Origin: Pseudobdellovibrionaceae bacterium
GTDB taxonomy: Bacteria; Bdellovibrionota; Bdellovibrionia; Bdellovibrionales; JAMPXM01
Assembly (NCBI GenBank): GCA_016791465.1
Contig: JAEUWE010000235.1
Span: forward strand, 1 to 12,459
Reading direction: 5' to 3'
DNA length: 12,459 bases
Shown: one piece after another, positions 7,193 to 12,459 of the stretch
Position numbering within the stretch: position 1 is the stretch's first letter
Layout of the letters: each line of letters starts with the position of its first letter
Position numbers and translations under genes: made by a program
The notes under the pieces: model-generated
What the model was told of the DNA's origin: nothing
What the model saw: the letters and a program-made list of their open reading frames with translations, nothing else
The model's database searches: none

Positions 7193-8239
7193 CTAGGACT
7201 CCATCTCAAGAATTCGCTCAGCGAGCACGCGCCGTAGACGGAAGGCCTCTTCTTGCTCGGGATCAAATGCAATCACTCTTTCGCACTCAAAAAGTGCCTC
7301 ATCAAATCGCCCAACCAGGGTCAGACATTTGGCCAACTGAAACGCAATCTCCGAATCTTCGCAGTCGGTCGCAAGATAGGTCTTCATTCTTTCAATCGCA
7401 GATTGAATACGGCCGTCACGAACTGACCATTCGACTTCTAGGCGAAGCGCCGTTCGATTGCTGGGGTTCAGATCCAATGCACGCTCAAGATTACCCCACG
7501 ACAGCTCAAAGTCGCCTTTTGAGCGATGAATCAGCGCCAGTCCAACCCACGCTTTGTCGTTCATCGAGTTGATATCAAGTGCTGCGCGAAAACGCTCGGT
7601 GGCGGCATCGATGTTGTCGCGATTGATCTCGAGTGTTCCGTAGTTAACGAGAAGTACATCCGACTTCGAATTGATACTAAATGAACGGTTGTAGTATTCC
7701 TCGGCAAGATCAAACTCTCCACGGCGAACAAGAATATTGCCGATGTTTTTATACACATCGAACTGCCGTTGCTCAGGAACCGACTCGGTCGCCAGAATAT
7801 TCTGGTACAGCTCGTATGCAGTCTCGTCGGACTCAATCTGATAGTAGAGCTGAGCTAAATCCAATTTCGACTCAACCGTCGGAACCAGTTTTACCAGTGC
7901 GCGACGGCACTTGATCGCCTCTTCAAAACGCTGACTTCCTTCAAGAGCTGAAGCCATCAATTGAATCGCTTCGATATGCTCGTGATTTTTCCAAAGCACC
8001 TGACGAAGGAGCGTCATCGCGTGTGGATAGTCGCGATGACGCATCAGTGTCCGAGCAAAACGCATCCAGTCGCCAATTTGCTCTGCGACGACTTCGCTAT
8101 CAAACTGTGATACGGCATCAACAAGAGATGTCGCGACCGTCGCAGCGGGAGTCGATACCGATGGATTGAGCCCGTGTGGACCGATGTTTTGACGGATCGC
8201 CTGATTCCCTGGCTCTTGACTGATGGAACGCGCATCCAT
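7193..8239 (-). CDS. Tetratricopeptide-repeat protein, first gene of the glycosylation operon
   Basis: The protein of 348 residues has a polar, probably disordered N-terminus (about 1-50) and then roughly seven tandem TPR units (about 58-345). Typical repeats are seen in WVGLALIHRSKGDFELSWGN, EYYNRSFSIN and DEALFECERVIAFDP. TPRs are helical scaffolds for protein binding; there is no catalytic domain and no signal peptide, so it probably works in the cytoplasm. I chose the ATG at 8239 because AGGGAGG lies 5 bases upstream. The frame stays open to a TTG at 8353, but that start would run through the sigma-54 promoter and touch the terminator, and its extra residues look random. The gene opens the operon with the Rossmann protein and the GT9 enzymes, so a role in presenting or holding their acceptor protein is reasonable but unproven. 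Confidence 0.9.
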   Translation of the reverse strand: MDARSISQEPGNQAIRQNIGPHGLNPSVSTPAATVATSLVDAVSQFDSEVVAEQIGDWMRFARTLMRHRDYPHAMTLLRQVLWKNHEHIEAIQLMASALEGSQRFEEAIKCRRALVKLVPTVESKLDLAQLYYQIESDETAYELYQNILATESVPEQRQFDVYKNIGNILVRRGEFDLAEEYYNRSFSINSKSDVLLVNYGTLEINRDNIDAATERFRAALDINSMNDKAWVGLALIHRSKGDFELSWGNLERALDLNPSNRTALRLEVEWSVRDGRIQSAIERMKTYLATDCEDSEIAFQLAKCLTLVGRFDEALFECERVIAFDPEQEEAFRLRRVLAERILEMES

Positions 8240-8244
8240 GCGCA

Positions 8245-8251
8245 CCTCCCT
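8245..8251 (-). promoter_or_regulatory. Ribosome binding site of the TPR gene
   Basis: AGGGAGG lies 5 bases before the ATG at 8239. It is the strongest ribosome binding site near this gene and decides the start against the upstream in-frame TTG at 8353. Confidence 0.85.
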
Positions 8252-8289
8252 GTTCGCGGTGTTCAACTCAGAAGTCTTTATCAACATGC

Positions 8290-8306
8290 TGCAAGCGCAC
8301 TGCCAA
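8290..8306 (-). promoter_or_regulatory. Sigma-54 (RpoN) promoter, -24/-12 elements
   Basis: On the minus strand the sequence TTGGCAGTGCGCTTGCA has the invariant GG and GC separated by exactly ten bases. It matches YTGGCA at -24 and TTGCA at -12 of the sigma-54 consensus; only the two bases after TGGCA differ. Transcription would begin near 8279, about 40 bases before the ATG of the TPR gene and just downstream of the likely terminator of the previous operon. Sigma-54 controls mid-hierarchy flagellar genes in many bacteria, which fits this neighbourhood. It would need an AAA+ enhancer-binding activator; I could not identify its binding site. Confidence 0.72.
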
Positions 8307-8342
8307 CTGCCACGATGCTCGGCGATGGTCGAGTGGTTCGTT

Positions 8343-8381
8343 TTAAAAGACAAACGGCGCCGATCTCTCGATCGCGCGCCG
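8343..8381 (-). terminator. Rho-independent terminator of the fliD-fliS-chaperone block
   Basis: Read on the minus strand, CGGCGCGCGATC (8381-8370) pairs with GATCGGCGCCG (8365-8355) around a GAGA tetraloop, with one bulged G. This gives about 11 mostly G-C pairs. It is followed by the T-rich tract TTTGTCTTTT (8354-8345). The position, about 90 bases after the chaperone stop and 37 bases before the next promoter, fits an operon boundary. The T tract is interrupted by GTC, so termination may be incomplete. Confidence 0.68.
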
Positions 8382-8470
8382 CGTATTCAATCTCAGTTCT
8401 GCCGCTTCTTTGACAGTCCGGTCAGGTCCAGACTCGTCGGTTCATTGACGGGTCCGGCTAGAATCGTAGA

Positions 8471-8938
8471 TTACGCCTCTTCATCGAGCTGACGAAGGTC
8501 AGCCTGCGCAGCCGATGCTCCATAGGCACCGACAGCCTTCCGACTTTGCGTCGTCTGCTGGAGATCGCGAATGATATTCGACTTCTCATTCTCAATTGCG
8601 GCCAAAACCTTAAGGTCTTGCGCAAGGATCTGCTTGGCTAAAACATCTTTGGTTCTCATCAGGTCCTCAACACAGGCTCGAGTCTCAGCATTGAGAGAAA
8701 ACTCCTCTGCCGTTTCTCCGAGCGCCCGAACTTCATCGTCGATCAACGCATCAATGCATCGCACGATATCCAGCACCTTTTCTCGCGCCTGATAGAACGA
8801 CTCCACATTCTCAAAGTAACCTTCTTCAAAGTTCAGAAGCTCTGTTTCGTTCAGTTCGACGAACTTCGCGAGATAGTGATTCTTCTCTTCCAGGAGTTCG
8901 ATGAGTTTTCCTTCAATTGCTGACTGTTCGTTTGTCAC
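8471..8938 (-). CDS. FlgN/FliT-like flagellar export chaperone
   Basis: This 155-residue protein looks almost entirely alpha-helical. The N-terminal helix pair (about 8-62, with LIELLEEKNHYLAKF and FYQAREKVLDIV) has the leucine and acidic pattern of FlgN/FliT-type chaperones, and the C-terminal KAVGAYG (134-140) resembles the conserved end of FlgN-like proteins. Such chaperones hold hook-associated proteins or FliD as monomers in the cytoplasm and deliver them to the flagellar type III export gate. Similarity is weak, as is usual for this class, so placement right after fliS, where fliT often lies, is much of the evidence. The length fits FlgN (about 140-160) better than FliT (about 120). The start is GTG, with AGGAGG 4 bases upstream overlapping the fliS stop codon. 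I cannot tell which client it serves. Confidence 0.68.
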   Translation of the reverse strand: MTNEQSAIEGKLIELLEEKNHYLAKFVELNETELLNFEEGYFENVESFYQAREKVLDIVRCIDALIDDEVRALGETAEEFSLNAETRACVEDLMRTKDVLAKQILAQDLKVLAAIENEKSNIIRDLQQTTQSRKAVGAYGASAAQADLRQLDEEA

Positions 8939-8942
8939 GTGC

Positions 8943-8948
8943 CCTCCT
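8943..8948 (-). promoter_or_regulatory. Ribosome binding site overlapping the fliS stop
   Basis: AGGAGG shares bases with the TAG stop of fliS (TAGGAGG) and lies 4 bases before the GTG at 8938. It fixes that GTG as the start and points to coupled translation of fliS and the chaperone gene. Confidence 0.8.
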
Positions 8949-9342
8949 AGCCCGCTTTTTCGCCTTGGTTTTTCTTCAGTTGTTCGACGGCTTTCTGCCA
9001 GCCGTCATAGAGCGTCTCAAGAAGCTTCAATGCTTCTTTTAGAGGCTCCGGATTTCCTGTGATATTCGCCTGCGTGTACTGATCGGTGATGTACATGTAC
9101 AGTTGCTCTAGATTTTTCGAGATGTCGCCACCCACTTTGTGGTCGAGCGTATTATTCAACTCCATCACGATGTCGTAGGCGCGGCCGATATTCATGCCAC
9201 GATCAGCGATCTTCTTTTCTTCAGCCGCTTGAATCGCGAGCTTCGTAAACTTGATCGCACCCTCGTACATCATCAACAGAAGCTTTTCGCGACTGGCACT
9301 TTGAATCGATGTCGTCTTGTACTTCTGATAAGCGTTCTTCAT
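8947..9342 (-). CDS. fliS: Flagellar export chaperone FliS (flagellin chaperone)
   Basis: The 131 residues match FliS along their whole length: AYQKYKTTSIQSASREKLLL (4-23) at the N-terminus, MMYEGAIKFTKLA (24-36), LDHKVGGDISKNLEQLY (66-82), ITDQYTQANITGN (85-97) and a closing helix with LLETLYDGW (107-115). FliS is a four-helix bundle that wraps the disordered C-terminus of flagellin, preventing early polymerisation and guiding it to the export gate. The length is normal (about 125-135). The gene starts at ATG 9342, 71 bases after the fliD stop; the nearest GGAG lies about 13 bases upstream, which is long, so translation may be modest. The order fliD-fliS is the usual flagellar arrangement. 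Confidence 0.97.
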   Translation of the reverse strand: MKNAYQKYKTTSIQSASREKLLLMMYEGAIKFTKLAIQAAEEKKIADRGMNIGRAYDIVMELNNTLDHKVGGDISKNLEQLYMYITDQYTQANITGNPEPLKEALKLLETLYDGWQKAVEQLKKNQGEKAG

Positions 9343-9412
9343 ATCTCAGTTCACTCTCCCGATCACGTCTCTCACCACTCTTCGGTCTTCTCAATTCTCA
9401 ACTTGATACGAA

Positions 9413-10792
9413 CTAGCCCAATCCCAGTCCGCCGCCGCCACCGCCACCGCTGGCGATTGCCGCGACCTGGGCCCCTTGCCCCTTAATCCTCGACATCGTC
9501 TCTTCCAAACGTGCGAACTTGTTGCGGAGCTGCTCTTCTTTGCGGGTCAGCTGACGTTCCTTCTGTTCAATGCGCTGATCCATCTGCTCAATTTGTGTTT
9601 TGAGTCCCCGGGCCCGGTTCGACAATGGACCAAAGGACGGGTTCGTCATGTTCGTGACCTCGCGACGAACCGCCGCAATAAAGCCAGTCGAAAATCCATC
9701 GCCAGCAAAAAACTCCTGTACCGCCTCAGGCTTTGCGGCAAGAACGGCGTTGAATTTCTTCTGGTCATATTCGAGAGTTCCGGTGCGATTGAACTGAATC
9801 CCAAGCTGATTGAGCGTTTTGATCTCGCCCCTGATTCCATACTGCGGCGACTGCACCAGCTGACGAATGCGACTCTCAACTGTGCGTATCATGCTGTCGC
9901 CACCGAGAGTCTTCGACGTATCCGTCGCTTTATCCATCTTGTTCTGCGTTTGGATAAACGAAAGCACTCCATTCATGGAGTCGACAAAGCTTTTGATTTT
10001 TCCGCTCACGACCTCGAGGTCTTCTTTCACCGTCAGGTTCACCGATCGGCCAGGCGCCGCCTGCTTGAGTTCAAGCGTCACGCCCGGGATAATATCCTTT
10101 AAAACATTGTCGCCGATCTCAAATTCAAAACCGTCGACTTTTACAATGCCATTCTTCGCTTCTTGATGACCGTCAAAATAGATATCTTGATCGCCATCCA
10201 AGAAATAAAGGCGAGGATACTCAACCGATCTGTCCGATCCCACGCCATCCGACGACAGCACCAGCTTCCATGGCGCATCGGCCTCTTTTCGATCGTTGAT
10301 GACTGTGGCGCGGACGCCGACTTTCGCGTTATTGATCGCCTTCGCTGCCCCTTCAAGCGTATTGTTGGCGCCGTTGACGTAAACATCTTTTGCGCCGTCG
10401 GCAGTATTGAAACGGAAGTAGCCAACACCAATCTCGGTTTTATCTTTGTCTGGAAAGCCGTTCGTCATGGCCGCCGCTTTTTGTGCAAGTTGCACAACTT
10501 CAACGTTCCAACTTCCAGGTTGATAGGCCGCGGGATCGACTGTACCCGCAATAACGTTCGGATCACCCGATGTCAGTTTCACATCCGTGAATCCCCGCGT
10601 GTTCGCAAGTTCGCCGAGATTTTTACGAATGTCTTGAACTTTTGTTTGAAGATCCTCGACGAGTTTTAGTTTCTCGCCAGTTTTACCCTTCTTTACTTCG
10701 ATCTGTTTGATTGGAATACGCTCGGCATCGACGAGCTGCTCGACGATATTCGGCGGTAATCCGGTGTTGATAGAACCAAACTGAATCGGCAA
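9413..10792 (-). CDS. fliD: Flagellar hook-associated protein 2 / filament cap FliD
   Basis: This 459-residue protein has FliD domain order. The N-terminal FliD domain (about 8-110) begins INTGLPPNIVEQLVDAERIP. A middle exposed region (about 115-230) includes the acidic stretch FLDGDQDIYFDGHQ. The C-terminal FliD domain (about 235-445) has LNQLGIQFNRTGTLEYDQKK (327-346) and a final coiled coil (about 395-438). FliD caps the growing filament outside the cell and helps flagellin fold into place; the length is typical. The last residues are unusual: seven glycines (449-455) and then LGLG. The start codon is TTG at 10792. AAGGAG lies 5 bases upstream and an in-frame TAA lies three codons upstream, so no other start fits. 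The gene is the first recognisable flagellar gene here; its promoter was not found. Confidence 0.97.
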   Translation of the reverse strand: MPIQFGSINTGLPPNIVEQLVDAERIPIKQIEVKKGKTGEKLKLVEDLQTKVQDIRKNLGELANTRGFTDVKLTSGDPNVIAGTVDPAAYQPGSWNVEVVQLAQKAAAMTNGFPDKDKTEIGVGYFRFNTADGAKDVYVNGANNTLEGAAKAINNAKVGVRATVINDRKEADAPWKLVLSSDGVGSDRSVEYPRLYFLDGDQDIYFDGHQEAKNGIVKVDGFEFEIGDNVLKDIIPGVTLELKQAAPGRSVNLTVKEDLEVVSGKIKSFVDSMNGVLSFIQTQNKMDKATDTSKTLGGDSMIRTVESRIRQLVQSPQYGIRGEIKTLNQLGIQFNRTGTLEYDQKKFNAVLAAKPEAVQEFFAGDGFSTGFIAAVRREVTNMTNPSFGPLSNRARGLKTQIEQMDQRIEQKERQLTRKEEQLRNKFARLEETMSRIKGQGAQVAAIASGGGGGGGLGLG

Positions 10793-10797
10793 GAGAG

Positions 10798-10803
10798 CTC
10801 CTT
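10798..10803 (-). promoter_or_regulatory. Ribosome binding site deciding the TTG start of fliD
   Basis: AAGGAG lies 5 bases before TTG at 10792 and overlaps the TAA that ends the small upstream reading frame (TAAGGAG). An in-frame stop lies directly upstream of the TTG, so this site and the rare start codon belong together. Confidence 0.85.
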
Positions 10804-10963
10804 ATCTCTCTTGATTCTCGCAGAGTTTTTTGAAAATCACTGAGTCAAACAGTTGGCTTAGACCTTTGCCTTTGCTCACGCTTTCGACGGCGGCCGTCAG
10901 CGTTCTGACGCTCTATCCGAAACTGGACATTGATCCAACAACAACGAGACTTTTAGAGGCCAT
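10802..10963 (-). pseudogene. Small reading frame filling the gap before fliD, split by one TAG
   Basis: A frame begins with ATG at 10963, overlapping the last codons of the adenylating-enzyme gene, and reads MASKSLVVVGSMSSFG before a TAG at 10915-10913. The same frame then stays open for 36 codons, through TAAVESVSKGKGLSQLFDS, to a TAA at 10804-10802 that overlaps the fliD ribosome binding site. Without the TAG it would be a 53-residue protein fitting the gap in the same overlapping style as the other junctions. The N-terminal VVVGSMSSFG faintly recalls the start of a Rossmann dehydrogenase, so a decayed remnant is possible. Other readings are a short 25-residue protein from GTG 10879, or no gene. 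Two small hairpins (CGTCAG/CTGACG and GACGG/CCGTC) lie inside it without T tracts. I do not recognise a family. Confidence 0.3.
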
Positions 10964-12459
10964 CCGCCTCGACTAAAGCCTGAGCCGCTCGACGATCGGC
11001 CTTACCGTTCTTTGTGCGCGGGACTTCGCCCACAGCAACGAAGCGGTATGGTCGCATATAGATCGGAAGACTTCGCTCGGCCTGACTTTTTAGCGCGGCC
11101 TCTATTTCTCGAAGACCGCCGCTCTTGTCAGACGAGTACACAGCGGTGACCACCTGTCGCTCAACGTCGAAAAGACAAATCAAGTCCCTGACTCCCTCGA
11201 CACTCGACAGCGCCTGCTCGATCTCGCCCAGATCGACGCGGTAGCCTTTAATTTTGATCTGTTCGTCGATTCGCGCGAGCCAGTACAAAAGGCCTTCGTT
11301 ATCCCGTCGAACGAGATCACCGCTTTTAAATGATCGGCCATTCTGAGGATCATCGTAGAAGCGATTCGAAGCCGTCCGCCAATATCCAAATCGTGAGACC
11401 TGTGACCCAGAGATCACCAGCTCGCCTTGCCCCGCACCATCAAGTACAGAGCCGTCTTCCAAAACAAGATCCATGTGCTGGCCCGGCAGAGCGCGACCAA
11501 TCGAGACTGGGTCGGCGACAACATCGCCGGGCGAAAAACTGTGGCAGGTGCAGGCCACCGTCGCTTCAGTTGGACCATAACAGTTGTGAACATGCAGCCG
11601 AGGATTCCGCATCATCCAATGATGAACCTGCGCCGCAAAAAGCTGCTCTCCACAGAACAAGAGGTGGCGCAGGCGAGGAAAGCATTTCGACTCTCGTGCG
11701 ATCTGCTCATCAAAGACCAAACCCGTAATACGAGGAACAGTCAGCGCAACCGTTACGCCTTTCTCAAGCAGGCGGGTGGGATTCAATTGCTCAATCACCT
11801 GCCGGGCAATCAGCACCGAGGCTCCACACCAGAATGGCAGAAAAAGATTGAATACACTGAGGTCAAAAGTGAGACGGGTTATACCGAGAAACACGTCGCT
11901 CGACTCAATGGCAAAATAGTCACGCGCCCATTTCGAGAACTCGCCGACATTGACCGAATCGATAGGAACGCCTTTCGGGCGGCCAGTCGACCCCGACGTA
12001 AACAGTATATAGAGAGGTACGGTGTCGGTCAGCTCACTCAAATCGAACGCTCGCGTGGGCCGTGTGATTTGACTGAAAAGCGCATCTTCGTCGAGCTCAA
12101 TAAACGCGACCGTTTTCGACAAAAGCTGATGTGAATTCGGCGACGTTTTGAGGCCAATCACGGCCTTCAATTGCGCTTCTTCTATCACCTGCCGCAGGCG
12201 AGCTTCTGGATCGTCCGTCGCCAGCGGAACATAGGTCGCCCCACAAAGAATGCAGGCGAAGATCGCAGCGTAAGCCACCGCTGAATTCGTCAAATAAATC
12301 CCGACGCGGTCGCCTGGCTCAACACCGATGCCCTTGAACTGCAGACGGATCAAATCCGTTAAAGAAACCAAATCAGCGTATGAAAGATTCCGATCCCCCT
12401 CTGTCAGAGCCGGCCGATTCGGATCCTGAGCGACGACACCTGCGATCGATATGAAGAAA
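10953..12459 (-). CDS. DltA-like stand-alone adenylating enzyme (AMP-binding), 5' end cut by window edge
   Basis: The frame is open to the window edge, giving 501 visible residues; only a few N-terminal residues seem missing, since it opens with AGVVAQDPNRPAL, a typical start of this fold. Counting from the first full codon, the motifs are FTSGSTGRPKG (153-163), FDLSV (198-202), LLFCGE (266-271), CYGPTEAT (293-300), SGDL (379-382), GYRVDLGEIE (405-414) and the catalytic Lys in PRTKNGK (Lys 486). The Asp of FDLSV holds the substrate amino group in amino-acid-activating enzymes, and the FDLSV, FCGE and YGPTEATVA patterns resemble D-alanine:carrier ligase DltA. It should form aminoacyl-AMP and load a carrier protein in the cytoplasm. 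The protein ends 15 residues after the catalytic Lys, so no carrier domain is fused and none is encoded in this window. The TTG at 12371 is internal, not the start. The position upstream of fliD hints at decoration of a flagellar glycan, by context only. Confidence 0.9.
   Translation of the reverse strand, partial: FFISIAGVVAQDPNRPALTEGDRNLSYADLVSLTDLIRLQFKGIGVEPGDRVGIYLTNSAVAYAAIFACILCGATYVPLATDDPEARLRQVIEEAQLKAVIGLKTSPNSHQLLSKTVAFIELDEDALFSQITRPTRAFDLSELTDTVPLYILFTSGSTGRPKGVPIDSVNVGEFSKWARDYFAIESSDVFLGITRLTFDLSVFNLFLPFWCGASVLIARQVIEQLNPTRLLEKGVTVALTVPRITGLVFDEQIARESKCFPRLRHLLFCGEQLFAAQVHHWMMRNPRLHVHNCYGPTEATVACTCHSFSPGDVVADPVSIGRALPGQHMDLVLEDGSVLDGAGQGELVISGSQVSRFGYWRTASNRFYDDPQNGRSFKSGDLVRRDNEGLLYWLARIDEQIKIKGYRVDLGEIEQALSSVEGVRDLICLFDVERQVVTAVYSSDKSGGLREIEAALKSQAERSLPIYMRPYRFVAVGEVPRTKNGKADRRAAQALVEADGL

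Larger units (their letters stand above)
8240..8470 (-). other. Intergenic control region between the fliD-fliS-chaperone genes and the glycosylation operon
   Basis: This 231-base stretch is the longest gene-free interval. In transcription order it holds: a segment just after the chaperone stop with two CCGGAC copies and a 7-pair stem (AGTCTGG with CCGGACT, one G-T pair), which could be an activator site but matches nothing I know; the hairpin terminator (8381 to 8343); the sigma-54 promoter (8306 to 8290); and the ribosome binding site of the TPR gene. No convincing small reading frame is present. Confidence 0.7.

Noticed and set aside
8315..8350. Possible sigma-28 promoter (TAAA and GCCGA) upstream of the TPR gene
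   Set aside because: The spacing between the elements is 18 instead of about 15 and the -10 part matches poorly. The sigma-54 match nearby is much better.
8240..8353. 38-residue N-terminal extension of the TPR protein from TTG 8353
   Set aside because: It would translate through the sigma-54 promoter and start at the terminator's T tract, with no ribosome binding site. ATG 8239 has AGGGAGG at ideal spacing.
10883..10912. Two overlapping hairpins upstream of fliD, as a terminator or riboswitch
   Set aside because: The stems are 5-6 pairs with no T tract and no known aptamer pattern. They lie inside the small split reading frame.
11427..12134. 235-codon open frame on the plus strand
   Set aside because: It is the complement of the adenylating enzyme core motifs and has no recognisable domain.
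12369..12371. TTG as the start of the adenylating enzyme
   Set aside because: The frame continues upstream to the window edge with typical N-terminal sequence of the family (DPNRPAL, LSYADL), so the true start is outside the window.

Overview
The window comes from a flagellated Gram-negative bacterium of moderate GC content (about half, judged by eye). Every gene I can support is on the minus strand, so transcription runs from the right edge to the left edge. The gene set (fliD, fliS, a FlgN/FliT-like chaperone, then a sigma-54-type promoter and a glycosyltransferase operon) and the style of the proteins suggest a member of the Bdellovibrionota or another former deltaproteobacterial group. 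That assignment is inference from memory of gene style; no marker gene here fixes it.

Block 1 (12459 to 8471): a DltA-like stand-alone adenylating enzyme that runs off the right edge; a small reading frame split by one TAG; fliD (TTG start); fliS; and a FlgN/FliT-like export chaperone. A GC-rich hairpin followed by a T-rich tract (8381 to 8343) looks like the terminator of this block.

Block 2 (8306 to beyond position 1): a good match to a sigma-54 -24/-12 promoter (8306 to 8290) precedes a tightly packed operon. Its genes encode a TPR protein, a small Rossmann protein resembling the N-terminal domain of Maf/MptE-like motility accessory factors, a GT9 glycosyltransferase with a long helical tail, a 72-residue helical protein, a second divergent GT9 protein with a helical tail, a protein of unknown function, a soluble sensor histidine kinase, a receiver-only response regulator, and the first codons of a further gene. 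Most junctions are 4-base stop/start overlaps or abutting codons, so translational coupling is likely.

How it may work together: the first block builds and exports the filament cap and filament. The second looks like a glycosylation module for the flagellum or another surface structure, driven by the sigma factor commonly used for mid-hierarchy flagellar genes and wired to its own two-component system. The adenylating enzyme upstream of fliD could supply an aminoacyl group (D-alanine is a candidate) for decorating a glycan. The link between the glycosyltransferases and the flagellum rests on gene neighbourhood only.

No tRNA, rRNA, insertion sequence, CRISPR array or attachment site was seen. 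No stretch over 300 bases lacks a gene; the longest gap is 8240 to 8470 (231 bases), which holds the terminator and promoter above.
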